Source: Muraenolepis orangiensis (lineage: Eukaryota; Chordata; Actinopteri; Gadiformes; Muraenolepididae). Taken from it: a stretch of 64,000 bases of DNA. The DNA lies in assembly GCA_027704905.1 (NCBI GenBank), contig CM051001.1, positions 25,370,237 to 25,434,236 of the forward strand, given 5' to 3'. Each line of letters starts with the position of its first letter. The stretch's first letter is position 1. This document shows, in pieces, positions 40,767 through 52,352 of this stretch. The notes under the pieces were generated by a model. It was given only the letters and a program-made list of their open reading frames with translations. It was not told where the DNA came from and did not search any database. The translations under genes and the position numbers were made by a program.

Positions 40767-43700
40767 AACACTGCCCCCTGATAGAAATGTACAGACCGCA
40801 ATTATGAAATAATTCACACATTAGACAAGCTGGCCAAAAAAAAAGATCTGGCACACTAACAGCCTTGTTTACAAGCATACCAAGAGGCTGGCTTGGAGCA
40901 AACACGTTCCTTCATTGAGTTATCCAGGCGTTCTATTAGATACAGAGGCCGGGGTGAGGTCCAGACAGATCTTGAAGATACTCCCAATTCTGCCTCAGTA
41001 CACTTACAGCCCATGGAGGTACAGGAACAGGCCCACACTCACTGGAGGTAGTAGACCTATAGATTGACTTCAGCTACTTAACCCACCCACACACTCCTTC
41101 ACCACCGACCTTGTTTCGACTGAAGATAAACAATGCCTCTCTGAAAGGATGGAACCAACAGTATACATTGTAAAAAAACATCGTAAACAGGACATAAAGG
41201 ACACGTATGAAATACCTTGAAATTCTAGAAAGGGCTCAGAAAGGGGCAACAGTGCGGGAGAGAGACAGGCGCCTAAAGAGCTGATTGAAAGAGAAGATTT
41301 TCTGTAGTACGTTCAAGGCAAAGTACAAATTCTGAATTGTGTATTGTGAACTGGATTCTACTGATTCTACCAAAACTAGCAGTTATATTACTTTTAGTTC
41401 TTCTCTGCAATATCAATTCAATTTAAGGTTTTTCGTCAAGGACAAAAACTAAATTGTGGATCTTTGGGGGGTTTCGGAAAAAAAAATTCAGATGTGTTGG
41501 AGTGAACATACTGTGTTGATAGGTTATTCTGATCAACAGCTACAGTTCACCAGTCAACGCCCACAGAACCTTCAAACATAATGCCTGCCAATGAATTATG
41601 ATCCATAAAACTCAACACCCCTATAAACTCCTATAAAGAACAGTCCTGTGAGTTGTGATTCCAATTACCTACTCATATGCAATGGGTGTGTTCAGTACCA
41701 CCGACATTAAGGTCGGCTGCTGTCAACATTTGTCCACAAAGTTAAACCCTCGACAGAGATTGACATTGAAAATCCCAGGATATATCACTTGTCACATATC
41801 ACAAATCACCTGGGTTTATGCTTCAAGATTTCCCTTGGGGAACCCAACTCAGCGATATTATTACCAATTAACACATACTATTTTAAATCCTTTGTCCAAT
41901 TAAAAGGCAAAAGATACTGAACTCAGCTTCAGTGGAATACACGTATAAGTCTGTTCAGAGGAAGAACCAGATCATGTCATGAAATGGATTGAGGGCACTT
42001 AAGAATACCGCCAAACTGTTAGATGAGGAAATATCTGGTAGGTCGAGTGAAAATCTGGGGTGACTGTCGATGGATATTTGTAGCTTGACAAAGCAAAAAT
42101 TCACTGGGAGATGAAAATGACGACATGGAAATGTCTAAAAGACCTACAAAGGAAACTTGGATGTATACATGACTTTAAAATCCTGTACAGCCCACTTTTC
42201 CTACTTCTCCTTACTTAATACATAACAATAACATATAATGAATGGGCTTATACTTGGATCATCATGTTCTTAACATAAAATGAATGGGAGATACAAACCA
42301 AAAAAACATGGGACTTTGGCATTTCCTAATCCAACTGAAAAGTAATTGACCCAAATGATTAGCTATGGATTTTAACTACAGTGAAAACTACACATGATGT
42401 CTCAGTTCCCGATAAATGCTAACCCTCTCATTGCACAAGCGGACCTCTTAAATAGTAACGGAACAAATATTGGTCGGTCTGATGCGTTGGAAAAGCATGC
42501 AGTTTTCCAAAAGCAACTGACCAAGCTAGCCAAGCTCATTGGCATAAACAGGGGCCCCTTTGAGCCAATACACTGAGCCCTTCAGAGCAATTTAAAATTA
42601 CATATGACAGGACAGACTTATTCTGTGTTATGAAAGGTTCTGCAGAGAAGGAATGAATGAGAGGGAATTGGTTTACGGCACATGAAAATAAACTGAAGTA
42701 AGTCAAGAAACTAAGTAAAGAAATGGAAAGAAACTAAGATTCACAAGAAAGAAAAAATGTAAATCAAGGTCTCAACTGCTATACTTGATATTTGAAATGT
42801 TGTTAGCTAGGCATATATACATTTTAGTTTTAGTTGAAACTGTTGTGTTCATTTTGCACTAAAGATCCTAATTACATGAGAAAATACTTTAGTTATAAAT
42901 AAATCATTTGAATTTGTAGTTAATTCACACAGTGTATATAAATAGTGTTTACCATGTGCTTATCAGTGCTTAAGTCAAATCACTGGTGCTTTCACTATAA
43001 ATCCTTTATGTTGTCATTTCAAAAGGGATCATAACATAAACAATATACAGGCACTGAAGATGGTCTCATATTTTATATATACTTTACCCACTCCTGTGTT
43101 ATTTGTGTTATTCCCACTGCAAGTTTCTGTTTCCTTATCTGTAAGCTGTACCTTAACGTTACCTTAACCCATATACATCTGGCCTCTCCGTCTCTATTAC
43201 CTGTGATGGCTCCTTCCTAGACAAGCAATCTCAATGAACAAGACTGTTCCCTGGACAAAACCATTGAACAAAAAGCTTCCTAAATTCATTCTACAGTGAA
43301 TAAGCTTAAAATATGGGCCAAAAAACAGCAAAACTGTACAGTACTTTTTGGATTGCATAACATAATCTATAATAACATATAAAGAACATCATCTTTACTG
43401 AAAACCTGTGCAAATCTTTTGGTTAGTATAGTATGATGAAAATGCACTACTCTGTAAAGTAAAACATAGGAACTGCAAATGTTTTTGGTATTTAGTTTCA
43501 TATTTCCACATTTGCCTTTTTCTGGTTTTAATTTGTAATTAGTGTAGCATGTGATCCCTGGAAGATCCACATGGCTTGTGCATCACAATCTCGTTATCAA
43601 TCTTGTCTTATTAGCATTTGGTCTCATGTGGAAAAAATGTGTGTGCTTTTCTGTTTTTCTGTTGCCATCAATTTAGTATTAATCTGCTATGGTGTTATAA

Positions 43701-44852
43701 TCGCAGGTATGATTTGTGCCCAACACTGGTTGACTCATCAGCCAATACTGTGATTTTGCTCTTGGTCTCTATTATCTTTTTTAGAAGTTATAACCTACCT
43801 GCAATGTTATAATCGCAGGTAGAATTTCACCATTCAAGCATCTTTGGTCAAGCTTGACCAATTACCAGACATAAGGTATTAGGAATGTGCCAATCTTTGA
43901 TGGTTGAACATAAAAAGGATCCACAGCTAAGATCCCGATACATTCCATTGCTAGTGAAAGCAAAGAATAAGTCATGACATGCCCTTCCACACATGTGTAA
44001 CCCCAGTGCTTGCAGCTGGAGAGCATTGAGAAGAAATTTAGAAGAAGTCTGGAACCCCAATAAGCTCCAGTTGGTCCTGAGATGCTTTAAGGCAGTGTGT
44101 CTCTGTGCCGCTTTAAGCCTGCTCCTGTTGTATGTTCTTAAACTGTAACTAACAACAATGTTATCATGCTCATGTTTTGCCAAATCTAAGATTCCTAGTT
44201 TTAATAAAAATATGAGCATATCATTTATAAAATATATAATTATCAACCCTGCTATAAATCAAACCAAGAACAACACATTTCCAATGACTCCAATACGAGA
44301 AACCAAATTAGGACTTTGACAAAGAAATAATGTGTTTAAGTAAATCGATGTGTTAAGCAAACTCAAATAACACTTAGTTATACAAGTGTTATGGCATAGA
44401 AAGGAGATTAAGCAAGTTACCTCCAGAGGAAAATATCATTACAAAACAAGTTAGATTTGTCTTCCAAGTGATTTATTACACATTCTCCATTGGGAATCTA
44501 TAATAGATGGTAGTTGGTAAGTGTTGAATTGCTAGTAGAAAACACAGCGCTGCCAGTAGTGCCCAAATATTATGATTCTAAAAATGATTGTCCATGTTCT
44601 GTATTTAGATCACGTTTAAGTGGATTCTAAACAGCTCATCATCGTTGTAGGCGACAGAAGCTAATGCTATCATGAGCATAAATCAGATGTGGAGCACTTT
44701 CAAATAGGGGGTTTTCATGGCCTGACAAATGGGGGGCATAAACATGCCCAAACATTGCCAAAGCTTTGTGGCAAAGCTTGGCTGTGCTTTACAGAAAAGG
44801 GCATTTCAACTGTTAAATTTTATTTTTCCATGGAAATGTATTCAAGTCATGT
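40767..44852. other. No gene seen
   Basis: About 4 kb of AT-rich sequence without supported genes. A 16-base string, GTTATAATCGCAGGTA, occurs twice at about 43,692 and 43,805. Frames such as 42,394-42,576 and 43,848-44,246 (minus) have no recognisable domain. Confidence 0.5.
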
Positions 44853-44863
44853 ATTAAATCATT

Positions 44864-44939
44864 CCATCGATCCATCAATCGTCTACCGCTTTACCCGGTC
44901 GGGTCGCGGAGGTAGCAGCTTCAGCAGGGGACTCCAACT
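44864..44939 (-). mobile_element. Rex3-like stub, 76 bp, with target duplication
   Basis: This fragment keeps only the last bases of the Rex3-like 3' end (GGGTCGCGGAGGTAGCAGCT and the ATCC-type tail). It is flanked by a perfect 11-bp duplication, ATTAAATCATT, at 44,853-44,863 and 44,940-44,950. It is a near-complete 5' truncation that occurred during insertion. Confidence 0.92.
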
Positions 44940-45417
44940 ATTAAATCATTCATTTATATCAAATGGATGTTGCCAATTTGCTTATTGAATCAAAAAGTTG
45001 TAGTTTGTTAAAATTGAAAAAGGCTATTAAGCCTAAACTCATCCCTTTGTTTTTTTTCTGAACAAATCAGATGTGCTTTTGTGCTGCCAATAACACATGT
45101 TGTCCCCCAGAATGTTGAGTATTGTTGGAGGATATCCATTTCTGAAAACTGTTAAAACCTCCCAAAACATTGTGGTTTATGGTTCAAGCGTCAAAACTAA
45201 ATCCACTTAATTAAGCGAGAATGCATCTTATAGCATCTGTTTACACTGTGGTATGCGCTGCTACGATCTCTTCTGACACTGGGTGGAACAATCTTTTGCA
45301 AATCACCCATTAACAATTCCAAAATAAGGTTACTAGGCATGTAACAGTCAAGCAATTCATTATGAACTTCATCAGCTATTCATAACTGTCTTAGTAGGAT
45401 AGGCTCGAAAATAATAT

Positions 45418-45690
45418 TTAAATCAGCATTATATCTGGCTATTTCCTCAAAAGGGGTGATTTTGGAAAGCAGTTGCGCCGAGAGATGGAGCGACGTTGCC
45501 AGCCAGCCAGCTTGAGAACAGCACTAGTATCATACAACGTTGTTGGGCGAGGCCTATGAACTGAGATGAATTATTAAATCAGCATTATATCTGGCTATTG
45601 GGGGAATCAAATGGAGTGAATTTGGCAAGCAGTTTCACTGGGAGATGGAGTGACGTTACCAGCCAGTTTGAGAACAGTATGTGAGTATCA
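45418..45690 (+). repeat. 156-bp local tandem duplication
   Basis: AAATCAGCATTATATCTGGC occurs at 45,420 and 45,576. Later blocks (GAGATGGAG, GACGTT, CCAGCCAG, TTGAGAACAG) repeat with nearly the same offset. The two copies differ by small changes, so the duplication is not very recent. No gene is apparent in it. Confidence 0.85.
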
Positions 45691-47120
45691 CATTTCATGT
45701 TTTTTCTCCATATTCTGCATGTATGCCGAAATAGTTTGAGATATTATTTTGCCTTACTCATTCACACTCATCTCATCTGCTTAAGGTCGTGGAGTAAGAA
45801 AGAAATCCCCCAGCACTTTATCTCTTGCAGACCTCCACATTGAGCATAAAGCCATAAAGGCAGGGCTAATGTTTGGGTAAAGAATTGAATGTATGCTAAA
45901 AGTAATTCATGCATTTTGCCTTTATTCTCAGACACATGCATCATGAATCAAGCATGTTGTGTGTGTCAGAATAAAATGACATGGACATAATTGTATACAA
46001 CCATGATATGCCGCTCAATCAGAATATGGCCCAACCCTAATGTCAAGAAAACCTATGGTTCCATATATGAAAACTCTATTTATGTTATTCCATATGCATA
46101 TGTTATTCCATATGCATATCCATATCTAATCCTTTACATCCATGTTGTTACATTTATTTATGAATCACAATAAGGCAAGACATGCAGCTTTGAGCATTGT
46201 TAATTATGGAAAACTCTGCTTGCCTCTGCATTACTTTATCTGCTGAATGATGCTTCGCCAATACAGTGCACCTCCATCCTGAAGCAGTGTACTCAACCCT
46301 CTGCTCCCAAACAATTAGGCTAGCAAGCTTGCCCAGAGTGAGGAAAGTTCCTTTCTTCAGGACAATTATTTACATTACTGTAAGCTACATCTATTTTTCC
46401 CAAATGCAATGCTACATGAGTCCTTACTGTTGAATTGTTTTTCAACAGTAGAGATTTCCAAAATCTGCCAAACCATATATTCCACATTGAACCCTGGTCT
46501 TGCTTATTTGGCTCTGCATTTGTTTTACTTCATGGACACAACAAACACACATCTTCAAGCTCCCCTCAAGTGATCTCTTTGCATTTGCATCCGACAACCA
46601 CTCTTCTCTCCATCTTCTATCCTCTCTCCTCCGTTTCCCCAACAGAGATGATCAAAAGATGTCCACCCGATTGATCAGGGCCAACTGAGCGCAAGGCATG
46701 TAAAAAAAGGGGTCTGATAGATATTTCTCACCCCACCCCAAATTTACTACAGACACAAGCCCATTCACTCAAACAATATGAGTCATGATCAATATCATTC
46801 TTGATTATGACCCTGCTGAAGAGCAGGCAGACAGGCAAAGGAATCTATACCAAACATCTACGACATAAGACATATTACATTCAAACACCTCACACTCTGA
46901 TCAGGACATCTGATCTATAAATAGTTGAATAAATAATAAATAATTGAACCCGCGTGTAATTGTATAATCACAGCATTGACACATTGCATCTTACCAGCTA
47001 AATGACTTATTCTTTCAACATGAACCTACATACAGCACCTGTTTTGGCTTCATCCATAAAGAGACACTGACACTTTAAGATTATTTGTGTGATTATTGTT
47101 GTATTTTCATATTTGTATAT
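45691..47120. other. No gene seen
   Basis: AT-rich sequence. A small duplication, TTATTCCATATGCATA, occurs twice at about 46,085-46,120. Frames at 46,435-46,688 have no domain. Confidence 0.5.
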
Positions 47121-47134
47121 GCTGTCATTTCAAC

Positions 47135-47244
47135 CTGATTTCCTCAACCACAAACGCAGACCGATCCCGCACATCATAGCATGTAAAGGAAAGCAGCAGC
47201 ACCCAGCCAGCCAGAAAGATAGATGATATGAGAGTAATTACCAT
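47135..47244 (-). CDS. Possible first coding exon with signal-peptide-like start
   Basis: On the minus strand, an ATG at 47,244 opens a frame with a strongly hydrophobic start (MVITLISSIFLAGWVLLLSF) followed by CYDVRDRSAFVVEEI. This looks like a signal peptide or type II anchor. The frame stops at 47,125. A possible donor, ATCAG|GTTGAA at 47,134, is weak, so the exon end is uncertain. An upstream in-frame ATG at 47,313 exists. The CpG-rich block at 47,440-47,780 lies just upstream in this orientation. The protein was not recognised, and a chance frame is a real alternative. Confidence 0.3.
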
Positions 47245-47439
47245 CTGTATAAAACGGAGTAAGCTAAAATATGTACATCGCAAACTGCCAGTTAAACAAA
47301 GCATACAGGTCAATATGAGGGCAGGGATTGGGTGCGTACAGTAGTCTTTGTCGCCGGGCGGAGAGAAGACCAGTCATAACATAACTTGAAATGTCTACCT
47401 GTGTACTGCAAGAGAAACATCGTCCTCAGAGGTGGATAG

Positions 47440-47780
47440 AAAAACACGGCCGCTACCGTAGAACGAACTGCACGTAAAGTAATCTCCTTTGAATGGAGGA
47501 ACAACGGAGGCTCGTCTTCTGTCCGCGCCGCTCCGTGCCGCTCTGTTCGGCAGACAGCGCTGCACTGAGACCAGGCAGTGGAGGTGGGACCTCTCAGCCG
47601 AGTACGGCGAGCGCGCGTTCACGTTACCCGTGCCCGGGCCCGTGCGTTGTTCTATGCGACTCGACGAGAAGGCAAATGGTTTGCCTGAAAGGGTGTCAGT
47701 AGCCGTTACCGTCGCTACCAGCAAAGTCCGTATCTTGTCCGTTCTTCTTTTAAAACGAGAGTGCGGGGCAGAGATGACGG
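47440..47780 (-). promoter_or_regulatory. CpG-rich block, possible CpG-island promoter
   Basis: About 340 bases are much richer in GC and CpG than the surroundings, with strings such as GTCCGCGCCGCTCCGTGCCG and GGCGAGCGCGCG. Such blocks are common at vertebrate gene starts. The only nearby coding hint is the minus-strand frame at 47,135-47,244. Frames across the block on both strands are open mainly because of base composition. Confidence 0.45.
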
Positions 47781-47846
47781 GTCGTCAATGAAGTACCGTA
47801 GGTTATATCGGTTCTCGGCGGTCCACGCACTGTTTGACTGTTACTT

Positions 47847-47925
47847 GACTGTTACTGGACTGTTCTGTGTAACTACAATAAGGTACGGTCTGACTGTTGC
47901 TGGACTGTTCTGTGTAACTAAAATA
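47847..47925 (+). repeat. 45-bp tandem duplication
   Basis: GGACTGTTCTGTGTAACTA recurs at an offset of 45 bases, within a duplicated unit beginning GACTGTT. Between this and the hAT copy at 48,265 the sequence is AT-rich with no gene seen. Confidence 0.8.
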
Positions 47926-48792
47926 CTGTCTTGCATCAATTCCATATTACCAAGTTACATGTTGCATCACATTGCACCTTTGTATATATATACAATTCAA
48001 ATTGCACTACTGTATATAGGACCATTGCAATATGTATAATAACCATTTTATATGGCAATTTTTTTAACCAGTTCATTTATTTTAGATTATTTTTTTGAAT
48101 AATGTATATGTTTAAATTGTTGTTGTGGTTAAACATGCATCGACACGGACCATTGTTGTATATCAGATGTTGGGATTTGTTCTTGAAATTCCAAGCACGG
48201 TGACGATCTGTATCTCTGAAAGAAACAAGCTCCATTCTGTGGGTTACTGTCGGGTGGAGTATACCAGTGGTGAAGCGTCAGGGCCTTCAAGGTATTCAGA
48301 GAAGACCCTGTAACTCTCAGATGAAACAAAAAAAATCGAATTAATTGTATGAATAAAAATGTAATACAATTTAATAAAATGTAATACAATTCAAATAAAA
48401 TGAATAAATGAGAATCGTATCTGTGTTGTTATATATATATCTGTTATATTACGGTGTTACGTTGATTTGTTTGTCTTTCTCGGTCCATGCACTACGCATT
48501 TGAGTGGTTTTGTGTTGGAAAAACAATGCAACCAATCAGATATTTTTCTAGGTTGCTGGGAAGAATATCCTTCAACCAAAGTACTCCCGCATGCTTTGGC
48601 CCTTAGACTGAATGAGAGTGTATATGTTTGGATTGACAATTTGATCAACTAATCATATAGTGATTTGTAGCCAATGGGCGTATTCTTTCAGATTTCCCCA
48701 CAGGTCCATAGCGCGCTAGAAGGTATACTGGCTCAAGACTATCTAGCTTAGTGCTACATTGTTTTTTTTCTACGTAGGTTTTTTACGTCGAA

Positions 48793-48992
48793 ATGGCAAC
48801 AGGTGAAGATGTTGTTGCGGAATTGTTGCTAGTACCCTTCTCAAGACGACCATTCAGTGAAAAGATGGACATTATAAAAACGTTGTAATGATCCCCGTCA
48901 CCACTGCATCTGTGGAAAGGACATTGTCCGCCCTCAAACGGATAAAAACATATGGAGGAACAGAACAGGACAATCCCAACACACTGCATTAG
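48793..48992 (+). pseudogene. hAT transposase remnant, N-terminal stub joined to dimerisation block
   Basis: A 31-codon frame begins at the ATG at 48,793 (MATGEDVVAELLLVPFSRRP, then FSEKMDIIKTL) and stops at 48,886. It resembles the N-terminus of fish hAT/ZMYM-like transposases. Overlapping by one base, a second frame (48,888-48,992) reads PVTTASVERTLSALKRIKTY, the start of the C-terminal dimerisation domain. Several hundred codons that should lie between are gone. The same joint, at GTTGTAA, is present in copies A (about 27,225) and C (about 57,207). Confidence 0.88.
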
Positions 48993-49332
48993 CTTCCATA
49001 GCTATTGAAAGGCAACTTCTTTTGGATCTGAAAACCAGTGATCAGCTTTATGACCGGGTTATCGAAACATTCATCCAGAAGGACAGTAGAATGGATTTTG
49101 TCTTTAAGTGAACATCATTGGTGAGTGAGACTCATTTGTCTTTGCTGGTTTTGGCGCAGTGTTGCATCTCGTTGAGCTGGTTGCATTTTGTTTCCACACA
49201 CTTGACTGATTAGTTAATGGCTGTCTTGAGTTTGTTAAGCATTGTTGTGCATTTAAATTGAGAGTTTTGACTTGATCTTTCTTTGCATCGCTTAACGTGA
49301 AATTACTTAACGTAACTAAGAGTTACAAAACC

Positions 49333-49757
49333 GCGATCAATAATCACCACATTTCTCTGGCATATGTCTTGTCATTAGCACTCTCGCCTGTCAAAGTAGC
49401 TCAACTTAAATCCTACCATTATGGACGTTATGTGACATTGAGTGTTTTCCTCTTTATTTAGCCAGTAAGGAAAAGTCTTAAGGCAGCTTAATGAGAGGAA
49501 AACACTTAATGTAACATAACTTCCATAATGGTAGGATTTAGGTTTTGATATTTTGACAGGTGAAAGTGCTAATGACCAAAACCGGCGTTATGCCGGCGTA
49601 AACGTTGCTGCTTTTATTCTGTTGTTTTATTTAAACCATTTTTACTCTGTAGCACTTTGAGTATTGTCTACGCAAATTAAAAGTGCGCTTATAAATCGAA
49701 TTTATTATTATTATTATTAAGACATTCCAGAGACATTTTGTGATTATCGATCGCTGT
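49333..49757. repeat. Large interrupted palindrome inside hAT copy B
   Basis: The left arm (49,333-49,458) is the imperfect complement of two right-hand segments, 49,492-49,577 and 49,721-49,757. Examples are ATCCTACCATTATGGACGTT against the complement of AACTTCCATAATGGTAGGAT, and CGATCAATAATCACCAC against GTGATTATCGATCG. The loop is about 35 bases. The 143 bases separating the right-hand segments are a LINE-type tail inserted into the arm. The ancestral arms were therefore about 120 bases long. Confidence 0.82.
49578..49720 (+). mobile_element. LINE/SINE-type 3' tail inserted in the palindrome arm
   Basis: The sequence has a CTCTGTAGCACTTTGAGTAT block, AAAGTGCGCTTATAAATC and a TTATTATTATT end. 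This is the usual style of many vertebrate LINE/SINE tails. It splits the right palindrome arm. No clear target duplication was found. Confidence 0.65.
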
Positions 49758-50053
49758 TTTGGAACTTTAAGTTACGTTATGCCTTTTCACATTAAGCGTG
49801 TTAGACCCTTTCATCGATAGCCTGTGTGTGGTGGTCTGTGCTGTGCTGTTACTTCACTACATGGACACTGCTTTGACAACTATGGTCAACTTGTCAATTG
49901 GCTGCGACAATCTGCCTAAATGAGATAACGCATAAAGTGACTGCCTCCGTGACGTCCGTCTGACTAGAACAACCGAATGTTAGAATGGGGGGTGGTGGTG
50001 GTGGTCTACAGAAGGTCCAGTTGTGATAGACACGGTTCACCACTGGAGTATAC

Positions 50054-51690
50054 TACAAGTGTTCCAGAAAGGCAAAGACACACATGTCTCTGATAGAGAT
50101 GCATAGACATAAATAAATAAGCAAACAATTGCACTGATGTGTTTCTTAGTAGAGATGGAACATTGTATATTGTTGTAAGACACTGTGAGATATATGTCAG
50201 CAGTCATGTTCTCAAGGTTACACCATGACACAATAGGTGTCTAATTCCAACATATGTAAATAATTAAATAAATAAATATAACAGTTTTCCATAGGCCAAA
50301 TATCTATTTATATTCTATGCATTTGAGAATTTGAGAACAACAAATGTGCAGTCTGGTCAATAACAAAAAGGAGAACAATTATTGATGTGCCTAATGGCTA
50401 TCAAATATGTCTGTGGTTTTGCTTAAATTAAGCTAAATAAATTGGCAACTTAGCAAAAGTGCAGTAACGGCATATACTCCCACTCCATCAAAGCAAAAAA
50501 TGATGCTTCTCTTTAAATCATTTTAAGGGTATGATTTATGTGGAAACGAAACCCACAAAAATAAAACTTTGTAAGTGGTTAACAAAACATGACATTGCAG
50601 ATGCAGGGAATCACCAGGTGGAAACATGAAATCATTCAGTGCAGGTGAGCTCGTAAAAGCCTCAGTAGCCCGCTTTGGGTTACTGAAACAATTAGTTTTT
50701 GGCTTTTATCACAGTCCATATTTTTTTTCCCCAGAAAGGGTTTTTAATAAATAAACAAAATGCTTTCTAGGCTGATTTTAATTACTCTACTGAGCCGAAA
50801 GTAATAAGTAACAGCCAGCACATGCTCATATTCAATTTGGGGTGTCCCCGAGGAACAATATTTGTATATCTCTTGATATATATACTAATAATTGCATGAA
50901 TTATTCAAATTAAATTACTGCATATTAAATGCCACATGGAGCTCATTGACATGTTATCATCAAAGCAAAGTAACGTGTTTTTTAAACAAGGCTCTTCCTC
51001 AAATTAATTAAATGTCTTGTCTCTCACCATATGTCACATATAAACAGACATCCTAGCCATATGTACAGGACACAGTTCATTTTACGGACATTCCTTTTGT
51101 CTTCAGGTAATTACATAAGTGTCCAGCTAGTTACAAATCGGCCTCTGGGTGATAACAAATGTGTTGAAGAACACTAGCCAAGTTAAACATGAAAACACAT
51201 CATTCCTCCTTCCTCCCATCATCACACCCTTTGTTGCCTCGAATCACTAAGCGCACACCCTTTCACTAGAATTGTCACAATACGTTGGGAGATACATTTT
51301 TCATACAATGCAGATGTGTACACTTGTGACGGACCTTGAGCAGCTTTAACACGGAGGGATCAAGGCCAGAGCAGCATTACAGTTTAAACCTATCTAGCCT
51401 CTCAGTGCGGCCATCACCATCCACCCATGGCTTAATAAACCCAGGTTTTTTTGTTTGTTTTTCTTCAAATCAATTTGGTCTGTGAAAACTGATACTAGGG
51501 ATAATCTTCATGCAATCTTCTGTTGCATAGGGTTCAGGGGAGGAAGGGTTTTATTGTTAATATATATAATTTGTAATTATTTTGACCCACAGTGAATTAT
51601 TGATGGCCACAGTGAATACTTGCACAGCATGTGCAGGTTGAAGTAGTAGACATTTCAAAACATGTAACTTACTTTAGTTTCAAGGATTAG
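50054..51690. other. No gene seen
   Basis: AT-rich unique-looking sequence; no supported frame, repeat or RNA. Confidence 0.5.
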
Positions 51691-52352
51691 GGTTGGACCC
51701 TAAGTGCAACACACAGACATCAAGATACAGATAGTGATATTAATTGTTAATATCACACAGACGGTGGCAAGCAGAGAAGTAGTCGGGGACAAGCAGGTGA
51801 TCAGGAACCGGGATGGATAGACAAACCAGGCAGGGACAGGCAGTGGGGTAGACGGGGACAGGCAGTAGATCGGGAACCAGGCAGGGACAGGCAGAGGGGT
51901 AGACGGGGACAGGCAGTAGATCGGGAACCAGGCAGAGACAGGCAGAGGTGTAGACAGGGACAGGCAGTAGATCGGGAACCAGGCAGGGACAGGCAGAGGC
52001 GTAGACAGGGACAGGCAGCAGATCGGGAACCAGGCAGAAGCGTAGACAGGGACAGGCAGCAGATCGGGAACCAGGCAGGGCAGACGAACCAGGCAGGAAC
52101 AGGCGGAAGCGTAATCGGGGACAGGCAGAGGATCAGGAACAGGAATCAGATCTGGTAAACACTGGAATATCTGTATACTCAGCAACAATCTGGCCCCGTC
52201 AGATTGTTGAGGCCCCGTGAGAATTAACAAGGGGGGCGTGGCTATCCAGTAGTGCGTAGTGGGAGCGCGGAGACTGGAATGTGGACCGATATAAGGGGCG
52301 TGGCTATTCGGGCGAGTGCTGTGGAAGCGAGGAGGCAGTGCAAACTGTGACA
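51691..52352 (-). mobile_element. LTR, gypsy-like family 3 related to family 2, with 51-bp repeats
   Basis: On the minus strand the sequence starts TGTCACAGTTTGCACTG at 52,352 and ends near AGGGTCCAAC at about 51,691. A TATA-like CTTATATCGG is at about 52,287-52,296. Its layout (TATA region, then C-rich tandem repeats with CTGCCTGTCCC, then a short end) is like the LTR at 40,213-40,766. No internal region adjoins it. The long minus-strand frame at 51,700-52,413 is caused by the repeats. The left end is approximate. Confidence 0.65.
51825..52120 (-). repeat. 51-bp tandem repeats in LTR family 3
   Basis: AACCAGGCAG recurs at about 51,825, 51,876, 51,927, 51,978, 52,029 and 52,070, a period of 51 bases with one shortened unit. 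The unit is a multiple of three, so it keeps a frame open on the minus strand. The core is GGGACAGGCAG. Confidence 0.92.

Larger units (their letters stand above)
48265..50045 (+). mobile_element. hAT-family non-autonomous copy B, 1781 bp
   Basis: The termini are CAGTGGTGAAGCG on the left and the complement of CAGTGGTGAACCGTG on the right. A perfect 8-bp target duplication, GAGTATAC, lies at 48,257-48,264 and 50,046-50,053, as expected for hAT transposons. It shares its coding remnant and both ends with copies A and C. It is about 400 bases longer than C because of a palindromic segment at 49,333-49,729. The central transposase region is deleted. Confidence 0.94.

Noticed and set aside
40311..40807. 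Open frames of 120-142 codons on both strands
   Set aside because: They are caused by a 75-bp repeat inside a solo LTR. They open on both strands and have no known domain.
42394..42576. A short GC-richer frame
   Set aside because: Considered as a possible conserved exon, but there are no good splice sites and the protein is not recognised.
43692..43820. Repeated 16-base string GTTATAATCGCAGGTA
   Set aside because: Only two copies and no further extended similarity; too little to call a repeat family or a regulatory site.
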